Origin: UBA2705 sp963977105
GTDB lineage: Bacteria > Pseudomonadota > Alphaproteobacteria > Micavibrionales > Micavibrionaceae
Assembly: GCA_963977105.1 (NCBI GenBank)
Contig: CAXBNI010000001.1
Location: 744,001-808,000 of the forward strand
Length of the DNA stretch: 64,000 bases
Direction: 5' to 3'
Part shown: positions 25,246 through 33,800 of the stretch, piece after piece
How the letters are laid out: every line of letters begins with the position of its first letter
Numbering within the stretch: the first letter of the stretch is position 1
Notes under the pieces: generated by a model
The model's database searches: none
The model's input: only the letters and a program-made list of their open reading frames with translations
What the model was told of the DNA's origin: nothing
Translations under genes and position numbers: made by a program

Positions 25246-26856
25246 ATGATAGACAATAAAGACAATATATTACTCGAGATCAAAGACCTTTCCGTATCCT
25301 TTCATAATGGTCGGCAAGTCACTGATGCAGTTAAAAATGTAAACTTAACCATCCATAAGGGTGAAACGCACGCTTTGGTCGGCGAGTCCGGATCTGGTAA
25401 ATCCGTTAGCGCTATGGCGGCGATGCAGCTTTTGCCCGCATCAGCACATTTCCCAAGCGGCGAAATTTTGTATAAAGGGCGCGACATCCTGACGCTCAAC
25501 GATAAAGATTTACGCCAAATGCGCGGCGATGACATTGGCATGATTTTCCAAGAGCCGCTAACATCGCTTAACCCACTACACAGCATTGAAAAACAAATCG
25601 GCGAAGTGCTACGCTTGCATGACAGCCTAGAGGGCAGCGCCCTTAAAATGCGCATTAAAGAACTGCTCGACATGGTGCAGTTGCCGCGCATGAAAGAGCG
25701 CATGAACGCCTACCCGCATGAATTATCAGGCGGGCAGCGCCAACGCATAATGATTGCGATTGCCCTTGCCAATAAACCAGATTTACTGATCGCGGATGAA
25801 CCGACAACCGCTTTGGATGTTACCGTACAGGCGCAAATATTAGACCTGCTGGCGGAGCTTCAAAAAGACCTTGGCATGGCGATGCTCCTCATCACCCACG
25901 ACTTGCCCGTGGTGCAAAAATATACGCGGCATGTCAGCGTCATGCAGCATGGCAATATTATTGAGAGCAATGAAACCGCCAAGATATTCGATGCCCCCAC
26001 GCAGGACTATACCAAGAAACTGATAAATTCCGTGCCTTCTGGCGGTGCGCACCCACGCGATCCGAACAAGCCTCACGGCCTGCTTGCAGAAGCCAAAAAC
26101 ATGAAAATATACTTCCCTCTGCAAAAAACGATATTTGGTAAGCCCAAAAGTTTTGTTAAAGCCGTTGATGATATTTCTTTTTCTTTAGAAGAAGGCGAGA
26201 CCCTTGGCATTGTTGGCGAATCTGGCTCTGGTAAAACCACGCTCGGCCTTGGCGTATTGCGCCTGATTAAAGCAGAGGGCAGCATCGTATTTTGCGGCAA
26301 AGACGTTACAAAGCTAAATACCAAAGAACTGCGCAAAATACGTGAAGACATGCAGATTGTTTTCCAAGACCCGTTTGGCTCGCTCTCACCACGTATGAGC
26401 GTCGGGCAGATTATCGCCGAGGGTTTAAAAATTCATCAGCCTAAAATGGATAAAGCCGCACGTGACGCCGCCGTGATTGAGGCTCTAATCGAAGTTGAGC
26501 TTGACCCAGAAACGCGCCACCGCTTCCCTCATGAATTTTCAGGTGGACAGCGCCAGCGCATATCCATCGCCCGCGCCCTTGTGCTGAAACCAAAATTATT
26601 AGTGCTTGATGAACCAACATCGGCGCTTGATGTCTCCATCCAATCACAAGTCATCGACTTACTGCGCAAGCTGCAAACCGCGCATAATTTATCCTATATC
26701 TTCATCAGCCACGACTTACGCGTTGTCCGCGCCCTATCGCACCGCATCATCGTCATGAAGAACGGCAAAGTCGTCGAAACCGGTAATGCCGAAGATGTAT
26801 TTAAAACCCCAAAAGAAGAATACACGCAAGAACTGTTAAAAGCCGCGCTGTATTAA
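25246..26856 (+). CDS. yejF: Oligopeptide/microcin C ABC transporter ATP-binding protein YejF
   Basis: A 536-residue fusion of two ABC ATPase domains, the form typical of YejF. Walker A motifs are GESGSGKSVSAM near 47 and GESGSGKTTLGL near 325. ABC signatures are LSGGQRQRIMIA and FSGGQRQRISIA, and Walker B are LLIADEPTTALD and LLVLDEPTSALD. The oligopeptide-type C-terminal extension follows the first domain (HPRDPNKPHGLL). It energises YejB/YejE. Both nucleotide-binding sites look intact. Confidence 0.96.
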   Translation: MIDNKDNILLEIKDLSVSFHNGRQVTDAVKNVNLTIHKGETHALVGESGSGKSVSAMAAMQLLPASAHFPSGEILYKGRDILTLNDKDLRQMRGDDIGMIFQEPLTSLNPLHSIEKQIGEVLRLHDSLEGSALKMRIKELLDMVQLPRMKERMNAYPHELSGGQRQRIMIAIALANKPDLLIADEPTTALDVTVQAQILDLLAELQKDLGMAMLLITHDLPVVQKYTRHVSVMQHGNIIESNETAKIFDAPTQDYTKKLINSVPSGGAHPRDPNKPHGLLAEAKNMKIYFPLQKTIFGKPKSFVKAVDDISFSLEEGETLGIVGESGSGKTTLGLGVLRLIKAEGSIVFCGKDVTKLNTKELRKIREDMQIVFQDPFGSLSPRMSVGQIIAEGLKIHQPKMDKAARDAAVIEALIEVELDPETRHRFPHEFSGGQRQRISIARALVLKPKLLVLDEPTSALDVSIQSQVIDLLRKLQTAHNLSYIFISHDLRVVRALSHRIIVMKNGKVVETGNAEDVFKTPKEEYTQELLKAALY

Positions 26857-26867
26857 AGGAATGAAGA

Positions 26868-27647
26868 TTATATTGCCGAAGGCTTTACGATTGCTTGGCA
26901 TGCTTGCCCAGCAGGGGCGCGCGTTAAATCGCAGCTGCGCATATCCAGCTCGTCATCAACAATTTTTGGCATGCGCTTATTAATGTTACCATCGACATAG
27001 GCTAAATAACTATCAATTATTTCGGCGCTATATGCGCCTTTCGTATTAAATTCACTCACGAGTGATTTTTGCCACAGTTTATTATTATAGCCATGTGGCA
27101 TCAAATCAAAATCATCGCGTGACACGTCTAGATCCATGGCATGGAGCATTGAGCGCGTGACTGCATTACAGTTTTGACGCCCTTCATCCATTATCGATAT
27201 TGGCGTATAGAAAATATCAAGCTCATTTATTTTGCGGCCAATCGCGCAGCCATCCAGCCACTCCGTCAGAACATCATGCTTATCGCCAACCATTACCGTG
27301 CGCATTGTCTGCGCCATGTTAGAGCGCCATGCGCCATTAGCATTTACAACTTTTAAACGTGAGAAATGTTCATCAACCTCTAAATAGCGGCAAGCCTTTT
27401 CAAAGTCCGCGAGCAAGTTAACCGAACTAGCAATCACGCCCATATAGCTTTGCACCGACTGGCCATTATGCATTAATTTATTCGTGTGGGGGTGGTAGGT
27501 AGTACCATGCAATTCCGAAACAACTTCATTATCAGGGTTCATTAACGCCAAAAATGAATGGCACGTATCTTTACCAAATATCATGCGGTCAATAGACCCT
27601 AGATCCATATTTTGTTCTGCTAAAACTATGCGCCATTTTCCTGTCAT
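26868..27647 (-). CDS. Hypothetical protein (259 aa)
   Basis: A 259-residue protein without signal peptide or membrane helix. It opens as a beta-rich region (KWRIVLAEQNMDLGSIDRMI, SFLALMNPDNEVVSELHGTTYHP) followed by a helical middle. GRQNCNAVTRSMLHAMDLD near 180 has a cysteine at a helix start preceded by a polar turn, as in cysteine-peptidase folds, and an H-rich HPHTNKL stretch lies near 53. This is only suggestive; no family was recognised. It converges on yejF with 11 bases between stops, and is divergent from trmFO. Confidence 0.68.
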   Translation of the reverse strand: MTGKWRIVLAEQNMDLGSIDRMIFGKDTCHSFLALMNPDNEVVSELHGTTYHPHTNKLMHNGQSVQSYMGVIASSVNLLADFEKACRYLEVDEHFSRLKVVNANGAWRSNMAQTMRTVMVGDKHDVLTEWLDGCAIGRKINELDIFYTPISIMDEGRQNCNAVTRSMLHAMDLDVSRDDFDLMPHGYNNKLWQKSLVSEFNTKGAYSAEIIDSYLAYVDGNINKRMPKIVDDELDMRSCDLTRAPAGQACQAIVKPSAI

Positions 27648-27770
27648 GTATAGAATATATCAAAAATAATATAGTTATATCAAATAATTTCATTGTGCAT
27701 AGTATAAATAAATTTGCATTCCCCAGTATATTTCGTTAAATAGGTCGCAGCATTAACAAGGATAAATCGT

Positions 27771-29162
27771 ATGAGCATTGAACAAAAACCTATACATGTA
27801 ATTGGCGGCGGATTAGCTGGCAGTGAAGCGGCGTGGCAAATTGCGACAATGGGCGTGCCTGTTGTGCTGCATGAAATGCGCCCAGTGCGCGGTACAGATG
27901 CACATAAGACAGATGGTCTGGCGGAGCTTGTTTGTTCAAATTCGTTTCGCTCTGATGACGCGGAATATAACGCGGTTGGCGTTTTACATGCAGAAATGCG
28001 CCATTTAGGTTCGCTGATTATGCGTGAAGGCGATAAAGCCGCCGTCCCTGCTGGCGGCGCTTTGGCTGTTGATCGTGATGTGTTTTCTGACGGCGTGACA
28101 GCGGCGCTTGAATCCCATCCGTTGATATCCATTTCGCGTGAAGAAATTACAGCGCTTCCGAGTGAAGACATGGGGCGCGTGATTGTTGCGACTGGCCCAT
28201 TAACATCGGGCGCTTTGGCAGAAGCTATTCGCGCAGAAACAGGCGAAGACGCTCTGGCATTTTTTGATGCGATTGCGCCGATTGTCGAAACAGACAGCAT
28301 TGATATGGACGTGGCATGGTTTCAGTCCCGCTATGATAAATCTGGCCCTGCAGGAACAGGCAAGGACTATATTAACTGCCCAATGAACAAAGAGCAGTAT
28401 TTCGCATTTATTGACGCATTATGCACGGCAGAGTACCTCGATTTTAAACAGTGGGAAAAAGACACCCCTTATTTCGAAGGCTGTATGCCTGTTGAAGTGA
28501 TGGCTTCACGCGGCGTAGAAACTCTGCGCTTTGGCCCAATGAAACCTGTTGGCCTTAACAACCCCCATAAAAAAGAAGCCGATTACGAGCCTTACGCCGT
28601 TGTTCAGCTGCGCCAAGATAACGCGCTTGCGACGCTTTATAATATGGTTGGCTTTCAAACAAAAATGAAATATGCCGAGCAAATACGCGTCTTTAAAACG
28701 ATACCCGGTTTAGAAAACGCCGTATTTGCACGATTGGGCGGCCTGCACCGTAATACGTTCATCAACTCACCACTTGTCCTTGATGGGCAGCTGCGCCTGA
28801 AAAAACGCCCACATATTCGTTTTGCTGGGCAAATTACAGGCTGTGAAGGTTATGTGGAAAGCGCATCTATTGGCCTTATCGCAGGACGTTTGGCTGCGGC
28901 TGAGCAGCTTGGCCTAGCGTTTGATACGCCGCCGCAAACAACGGCGCATGGCGCGCTAATCCACCACATTACAGGCGGCGCGGATGCCAAAACATTCCAG
29001 CCAATGAACGTGAATTTCGGGCTGATGGCACATATGGACGTCCGCAATGAACGCGGCAAATACGTTAAAGGCCGCGAGAAGAAAAAAGCCATGGCAGGCC
29101 GCGCCCTTGAAGATCTAAGCAAATGGGCTGAGGAGAATCTCGCCACAAGCAAGGCCGCTTAA
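27771..29162 (+). CDS. trmFO: Methylenetetrahydrofolate-tRNA-(uracil-5-)-methyltransferase
   Basis: TrmFO makes ribothymidine at position 54 of tRNA using methylene-THF and FAD. The 463 residues are family-typical. The FAD-binding GGGLAGSEAAWQIA is at residues 12-25, and VLHEMRPVRGTDAHKTDGLAELVCSNSFRSDDA is the characteristic block, with the conserved cysteine in LVCSNSF. The C-terminal QITGCEGYVESASIGLIAGR is the second FAD contact. It uses folate, not SAM as in TrmA. Probably monocistronic. Confidence 0.97.
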   Translation: MSIEQKPIHVIGGGLAGSEAAWQIATMGVPVVLHEMRPVRGTDAHKTDGLAELVCSNSFRSDDAEYNAVGVLHAEMRHLGSLIMREGDKAAVPAGGALAVDRDVFSDGVTAALESHPLISISREEITALPSEDMGRVIVATGPLTSGALAEAIRAETGEDALAFFDAIAPIVETDSIDMDVAWFQSRYDKSGPAGTGKDYINCPMNKEQYFAFIDALCTAEYLDFKQWEKDTPYFEGCMPVEVMASRGVETLRFGPMKPVGLNNPHKKEADYEPYAVVQLRQDNALATLYNMVGFQTKMKYAEQIRVFKTIPGLENAVFARLGGLHRNTFINSPLVLDGQLRLKKRPHIRFAGQITGCEGYVESASIGLIAGRLAAAEQLGLAFDTPPQTTAHGALIHHITGGADAKTFQPMNVNFGLMAHMDVRNERGKYVKGREKKKAMAGRALEDLSKWAEENLATSKAA

Positions 29163-29167
29163 TAAAC

Positions 29168-29199
29168 AAAAAAAGCCGCCATGCATTACACATGGCGGC
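29168..29199 (-). terminator. Terminator for the phasin gene
   Basis: Perfect nine-base stem GCCGCCATG and CATGGCGGC with a seven-base loop (29175-29199). The seven or more A on its left become a T tract on the minus strand, so it ends phasin transcription. It may also help trmFO. Confidence 0.85.
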
Positions 29200-29236
29200 G
29201 TAGCCTAATTATCCATTAACAGGCGAATTCTTTAAC

Positions 29237-29761
29237 TTAAGCGGCAACGCTTTCAGTTGTTTTTTTAACGGCCTTGTTGATTTGGTCGTTAATTGGCTCA
29301 AAGCTATCAGTTGCGATTTTCACGCTAATTTCTGAAAGTTTTGTTGCGCTTGATACGATTGTATCAAAATGCTTTTGCGTTAGCTTGTTTTGAAGCTCTG
29401 TAAGTTCGTTAACGTCCTTACAAGAAATAATTGTTTTGAAAGCTTCTTGGTTTTTATTGGCAATATCTTGTGCCAATGCAACGGCTTCTTGGTTCATTTT
29501 TTCAACGCCTTTAGCCCAAATGCTCATGGACTTTTGCATTGCGCCGAATAATTCTTGGCTGCCTGCTGTTGCGTCTTTTGTAATTTTGTCAAAGTCATAT
29601 GTCTTAGCTGTCATAATAGTCTCCATAAAATTAGTCGTTTGTTTTTTATTTTCAGTGGTTTTACGCGATTGTTTTTTAGCATCTGCTGTATGCGGCGCTT
29701 TCGCTTTAGGCTTTGCCTTTACCGTTTTCAGTTTCGTCACTTTATTGTCAGTGGTACTCAT
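29237..29761 (-). CDS. Phasin family protein
   Basis: A 174-residue protein whose C-terminal 125 residues match the phasin_2 family, coating polyhydroxyalkanoate granules: QELFGAMQKSMSIWAKGVEKMNQEAVALAQD, then SCKDVNELTELQNKLTQKHFD, the usual phasin helix pattern. The first 46 residues are Lys/Thr/Ala-rich with KAKPKAKAP, like DNA-binding tails of PhaF-type phasins. Two starts look usable: 29761 (GAGGA upstream) and an internal ATG at 29614 with GGAG at good spacing, which gives the phasin domain alone. The promoter upstream carries two operator-like palindromes. Confidence 0.88.
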   Translation of the reverse strand: MSTTDNKVTKLKTVKAKPKAKAPHTADAKKQSRKTTENKKQTTNFMETIMTAKTYDFDKITKDATAGSQELFGAMQKSMSIWAKGVEKMNQEAVALAQDIANKNQEAFKTIISCKDVNELTELQNKLTQKHFDTIVSSATKLSEISVKIATDSFEPINDQINKAVKKTTESVAA

Positions 29762-29855
29762 TGCTATTCCTCGCCTTCAATAGTATTTTCAAACATATAC
29801 TCTCGTGAATTTTGTTATTTGCAATGGGTTCGCTCAAAATCGAGACCTTATTATT

Positions 29856-29866
29856 TTGCATTGCAA
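29856..29866. promoter_or_regulatory. PhaR-like operator 1
   Basis: Palindrome TTGC-ATT-GCAA, containing TGC-N3-GCA, just downstream of the phasin -10, at the expected transcription start. TGC-N3-GCA is the type of site bound by the PHA regulator PhaR in other alphaproteobacteria. Confidence 0.5.
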
Positions 29867-29873
29867 CATAATC

Positions 29874-29902
29874 ATTATCACACGCATTTTATATAGTGTC
29901 AA
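29874..29902 (-). promoter_or_regulatory. Sigma-70 promoter of the phasin gene
   Basis: On the minus strand TTGACA (29902-29897) and GATAAT (29879-29874) are separated by exactly 17 bases. The -35 is perfect and the -10 is five of six. The start of transcription is expected near 29867, about 105 bases before the first phasin start codon. Confidence 0.8.
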
Positions 29903-29908
29903 GCATAT

Positions 29909-29923
29909 TTGTGCGGCGCACAA
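29909..29923. promoter_or_regulatory. PhaR-like operator 2
   Basis: Palindrome TTGTGC-GGC-GCACAA with perfect six-base arms and the same TGC-N3-GCA core as operator 1, located six bases upstream of the phasin -35. Together the two sites bracket the promoter, suggesting repression. Confidence 0.5.
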
Positions 29924-30169
29924 TATTGTATTCATCTAATGTAAAACAAACGGCGTGATTTTCCACAAAGCCCCACAAATGGTTATAACTTATCTAAAAT
30001 TCGAAACAGTTATTTGCCGCGACACCTCATAATTATGATATGATATACTCATAATAGAGTTATGTGCATAATCGACATATTATAATTGTTCTCTTGCTTA
30101 TCACTCGCTAAAATAAAATAATCCTCGCGGGGAATCTTTAAATACTCCAATAAGAAAGACTGTTTGTAT

Positions 30170-31399
30170 ATGGCGCTGCTAAGCACTATCAAGACATATC
30201 TTATTTTATGCTTTGCTATTTTAGCGGCATCGGGATTCGCTGTGCCAAGCGCACAGGCAAAGCCCAACCCTAAATATGCTTCTATTGTTATTGACGCCGA
30301 TACAGGCGCTATTCTATCTCAGCGCTATGCGAGTAAAAAGCTCTACCCTGCTTCACTAACAAAGGTCATGACATTAATGCTTACCTTTGATGCCATAAAA
30401 GCGGGAAAAGTTAGTCTTTATGACCATGTGAAAATTTCCCCTTATGCCGCGTCAATGGTACCGAGCAAGCTTGGGTTAAAGCCGGGCGAGACGATACGCG
30501 TTAAAGACGCCATCAATATATTGGTTACAAAATCAGCCAATGACATAGCCGTCGCCCTCGCAGAACATTTAGCAGGCACTGAATACAGATTTGCACGTAT
30601 GATGACCGCAAAGGCGCGCAGTATTGGCATGGCGAATACAACATTTAAAAATGCTTCCGGTCTACATAATGACCGCCAGCTCAGCACCGCGCGTGACATG
30701 GCACAAATGGGCCGCGTACTTATTAATAGTTACGATGATTATTACCCTTACTTTTCACGGAAATCATTTCGCTATAAGGGCGTGACATATAACAACCATA
30801 ATAAACTAATGCGTACATATAAAGGCATGGATGGCCTAAAAACGGGTTACACATCAAAATCAGGATTTAACCTTGTTGCCTCAGCCGAGCGTGATGGCAG
30901 TCGTATTATTGGCGTCGTTTTTGGCGGACGCTCAGGCACCACACGTAATAACCATATGAAAGTCATATTAGATAACGGCTTTAAGAAAATGGACACGCTA
31001 CATTTAGCGCGCCTACGTGACATGCCACTGCCAAGGAAAAAGCCGGTAATGGTTTACGCCGCCGCGGATAAATCTGTGCCTTCAAGCCGGATAGAGCCTG
31101 CATCTGGAATATCGATATCACACGGCAGCATTAACACGGCCCCCCCTTCTGACCGCGCCTCTTTGTGGTCCGTGCAAATTGGCGCCTTTAAAAGCCGCGT
31201 AAGAACAGATAACTTACTGCAAGACGCCGTCAAGGTACTCCCAGAGGGACTTACAGGCGCCTACCCTATCATTGCACCTCTGCGCACAGCATCAAGCGGC
31301 TGGATGTTCCGCGCGCGCCTTGCTGGCCTAACGCAAACCCAAGCCAAAAGCGCCTGCCAGCATTTTAATGACTGCCTAATTGTCGGCCCGAAGCCATAA
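30170..31399 (+). CDS. D-alanyl-D-alanine carboxypeptidase with SPOR domain
   Basis: A 409-residue penicillin-binding protein of the DacA/PBP5 class that trims the terminal D-Ala of peptidoglycan stem peptides. A signal peptide covers residues 1-30 (SGFAVPSAQA). Active-site motifs are intact: S62-L-T-K65, S122-A-N124 and K224-T-G226. The C-terminal 75 residues (SLWSVQIGAFKSRVRTDNLL to the end) are a SPOR domain that binds denuded glycan at the division septum, in place of the usual membrane anchor. I start at ATG 30170; a TTG two codons earlier is possible. Monocistronic, with a terminator following. Confidence 0.95.
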   Translation: MALLSTIKTYLILCFAILAASGFAVPSAQAKPNPKYASIVIDADTGAILSQRYASKKLYPASLTKVMTLMLTFDAIKAGKVSLYDHVKISPYAASMVPSKLGLKPGETIRVKDAINILVTKSANDIAVALAEHLAGTEYRFARMMTAKARSIGMANTTFKNASGLHNDRQLSTARDMAQMGRVLINSYDDYYPYFSRKSFRYKGVTYNNHNKLMRTYKGMDGLKTGYTSKSGFNLVASAERDGSRIIGVVFGGRSGTTRNNHMKVILDNGFKKMDTLHLARLRDMPLPRKKPVMVYAAADKSVPSSRIEPASGISISHGSINTAPPSDRASLWSVQIGAFKSRVRTDNLLQDAVKVLPEGLTGAYPIIAPLRTASSGWMFRARLAGLTQTQAKSACQHFNDCLIVGPKP

Positions 31400-31433
31400 G
31401 GATTCTTTGCTAAGACGAAAAAATAAGACAAAA

Positions 31434-31465
31434 AAAATGCCCGTCACAAGAACGGGCATTTTGTT
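31434..31465 (+). terminator. Bidirectional terminator dacA/ybaB
   Basis: Stem AAAATGCCCGT and ACGGGCATTTT with a seven-base loop (31434-31462). T-rich on the right, and A-rich on the left for the minus strand, so it can end both the carboxypeptidase gene and ybaB. Confidence 0.9.
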
Positions 31466-31490
31466 TATGTGTGCAATATAAAGCCAAGCT

Positions 31491-31814
31491 TTAAAATGGT
31501 AATTCCATACCCGGCGGTAAGCCCATATCCTGCATTGCTTTTTGTGTTTCTTCAGCCATGATCGTATCCGCCTTTGTGCGCGCATCATTTACAGCCGCCG
31601 CAATAAGGTCTTCCATGACTTCTGCTTCATCTTCTTTGATTAAAGACGTGTCAACGTTGAGACTTGTGACCATGCCCTTACAGCTCATCGACACTTTCAC
31701 GAGACCTCCGCCAGAGCTGCCTTCAGCTTCCATTTGACCTACGCGGTCTTGCACTTCCTGCATCTTTGACTGCATATCTTGTGCTTGCTTCATCATTTTT
31801 TGAATATTCATCAT
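31491..31814 (-). CDS. ybaB: Nucleoid-associated protein YbaB/EbfC family
   Basis: A 107-residue protein. The N-terminal coiled coil (MNIQKMMKQAQDMQSKMQEVQDRVGQMEAEGSSGGG) and the strand-rich core (LVKVSMSCKGMVTSLNVDTSLI) define YbaB. It forms tweezer-like dimers that bind DNA, function not settled. It follows dnaX with a two-base gap, the standard dnaX-ybaB pair. The usual next gene, recR, is not here: a terminator and the convergent dacA follow. Confidence 0.95.
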   Translation of the reverse strand: MMNIQKMMKQAQDMQSKMQEVQDRVGQMEAEGSSGGGLVKVSMSCKGMVTSLNVDTSLIKEDEAEVMEDLIAAAVNDARTKADTIMAEETQKAMQDMGLPPGMELPF

Positions 31815-31816
31815 CT

Positions 31817-33577
31817 CTATGTATCCTTCTCGTCTTCTTGTGGTTCGATAATATTTCTAATTTCAGTGCCTGGAAAAGCGGTTAGAATTTGCGACACAAA
31901 AGGGTCTTCCATGACCTCTTTCAATCTTATTTTAACTTTTTCCGCAGCACGCGTTGCCAACGTTTTCTGGCCTTTAGCCATTTCACCGATGCTAATCACC
32001 CAATCACGATGCCCCGTCAGCTTACGTATCTCCGTCGTAAACTCACCAACAAAACGCGCAGGAACATCTTCAGCAAGCGCGACTTCTAAACGACGGCCTT
32101 TAAATGAGATCAAATGCACATAATGAAATATCTGCCCCGCAAGCACCATCTTTTTGCTTTGCTCAAAAAGCGCAACGATATCTTCTAAGGTTTGTAAGTT
32201 CGCATTCGCGACGAACTGACCTTGCGCGGCTAGTTTTGTTTGCGTCGCCGCCTGCCCCGCGCCATGCACATTGCTCTGCATAGAGCGCCCAGCTAAAGAT
32301 TCAGTTTTTTTTTGAGCCTCAGCGCTCATTTGAGTGGAATGCGCCGCGCCGCCGCCATCACTGCTCATTGCGCCTGTAGACATCGTAGCGCCGCTTTTCT
32401 TTAGCGCTTCAAGCTGCTTAATCAAACGGTCTGGATCAGGCAGATTTGCTGCATAAACCAGACGGATAACAATCATCTCAAGCGCGGCCTGTGGGCGCGG
32501 TGCTTGCATAACGTCTTGATGGCCCGCTAATAATATCTGCCAAGATTTTGCTAATGCAGGCAATGATAACTTACTTGCAATTTCATGGGCGCGCGTCAGC
32601 TCAGACTCAGGGAAACGGCCTTTTAAATTCTCAGGATTTTTTGTTGTATGAAGGCGCGTTAAAACATGTGACATATCAAGCATGTCTTGCATAACGACCA
32701 TCGGCTCCGCCCCGGCATTATACAAATCATCCAGAATGTCTAACGCGTCTTCGGTTTTGCCAGTAACCGCAGCCTCAAACAAATCAAGAATGCGCCCTTG
32801 ATCAGCAAGGCCAAGCATCGATTTAACTTGCTCCGCTGTGACCGCGCCCTCAGCCATAGAAATTGATTGATCAAGAATGCTTAAACCATCACGCGCAGAG
32901 CCATCTGCGGCGCGGGCAATCATGGCAAATGCCTCGTCATCGACATCCGTGTTTTCTTGTTTACAGATATCCGAAAACAGCTCGATTAACGTTGCTGGCT
33001 CAATACGGCGGAGGTCAAAGCGCTGACAGCGCGAAAGTACCGTTACAGGCACTTTACGAATCTCCGTTGTTGCAAAAATAAACTTTACATGCTCAGGAGG
33101 CTCTTCCAATGTTTTCAGCAGCGCATTAAACGCTGACTTTGAAAGCATATGAACTTCATCAATAATATATATTTTATAGCGCGCGGAGCTCGGCGCGTAA
33201 CGCACGCTGTCCAAAATTTCACGGATATTATCAACGCCAGTATTTGACGCCGCATCCATTTCAATAACATCTGGGTGGCGGTCTTCGGCAATTGCACGGC
33301 ATGTTTCGCAGTCATCCGTTGGGCCCGTTGTCGGCCCCGCTTTACCATCAGCGCCAGTGTAGTTCAACGCCTTCGCGATAATACGCGCCGTGGTTGTTTT
33401 ACCAACCCCGCGCACGCCTGTCAGCATAAAGGCATGGGCAATACGCCCAGAATCGATAGCGTTTTTAAGGGTTTTAACCAATACGTCCTGCCCACGCAAA
33501 TCATCAAAGTTTTGCGGGCGGTATTTCCGCGCGAGGACGCGGTACTCTTTATTTGGTTCAATATTGTTTTCAGCCAT
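31817..33577 (-). CDS. dnaX: DNA polymerase III subunits gamma/tau
   Basis: The clamp-loader motor, 586 residues as tau. The AAA+ N-terminus has Walker A GVRGVGKTTTARIIAKAL near 55, Walker B YIIDEVHMLSKSAFNALLKTLEEPPEHVKFIFATTE and SRCQRFDLRRI. The zinc module is reduced: only DCETC (two Cys) is seen where Escherichia coli has four. Domain III ends near 400 and is followed by the tau-specific region. A run of nine A at codons 422-425 would allow slippage to a stop at once, making a gamma form of about 425 residues. Transcribed after ffs. Confidence 0.97.
   Translation of the reverse strand: MAENNIEPNKEYRVLARKYRPQNFDDLRGQDVLVKTLKNAIDSGRIAHAFMLTGVRGVGKTTTARIIAKALNYTGADGKAGPTTGPTDDCETCRAIAEDRHPDVIEMDAASNTGVDNIREILDSVRYAPSSARYKIYIIDEVHMLSKSAFNALLKTLEEPPEHVKFIFATTEIRKVPVTVLSRCQRFDLRRIEPATLIELFSDICKQENTDVDDEAFAMIARAADGSARDGLSILDQSISMAEGAVTAEQVKSMLGLADQGRILDLFEAAVTGKTEDALDILDDLYNAGAEPMVVMQDMLDMSHVLTRLHTTKNPENLKGRFPESELTRAHEIASKLSLPALAKSWQILLAGHQDVMQAPRPQAALEMIVIRLVYAANLPDPDRLIKQLEALKKSGATMSTGAMSSDGGGAAHSTQMSAEAQKKTESLAGRSMQSNVHGAGQAATQTKLAAQGQFVANANLQTLEDIVALFEQSKKMVLAGQIFHYVHLISFKGRRLEVALAEDVPARFVGEFTTEIRKLTGHRDWVISIGEMAKGQKTLATRAAEKVKIRLKEVMEDPFVSQILTAFPGTEIRNIIEPQEDEKDT
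32273..32314 (-). promoter_or_regulatory. Slippery A9 run in dnaX with a following hairpin
   Basis: On the coding strand the frame reads GCT CAA AAA AAA ACT GAA, with nine A (T9 at 32305-32313). Gaining an A, or a -1 slip, reads AAC then TGA. Losing an A, or +1, reads CTG AAT CTT then TAG. Both stop within four codons. GAGG lies three bases upstream, and a GCTCT-ATGC-AGAGC hairpin (32273-32286) starts 18 bases downstream. Confidence 0.65.
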
Positions 33578-33800
33578 AATGACTTAATAACGAGATTCGC
33601 CCCCAATCACAACACAAACTAAGATTCAAACGGCAATAGCCTGTGTAGAAATCCAGAGTTCATACCTAGCAGCCTAGTAGTTTGAGCAAGCTGAAAGTCA
33701 TGAACGCAAATTTTTACGTTCATGCGAGGGTTGCGCGCGTTATAAAAACGTCAAGCTGAACAAAACAGGAATTTGGGAAAGGGAAAGATAAGAAGAAAAA

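Larger units (their letters stand above)
29762..30169. other. Divergent promoter region phasin/dacA
   Basis: A 408-base gap without a gene. The left half holds the phasin promoter and its two TGC-N3-GCA palindromes. The right half is AT-rich and has AAGAAAG just before dacA; no clear RNA or open frame was seen. Confidence 0.5.
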
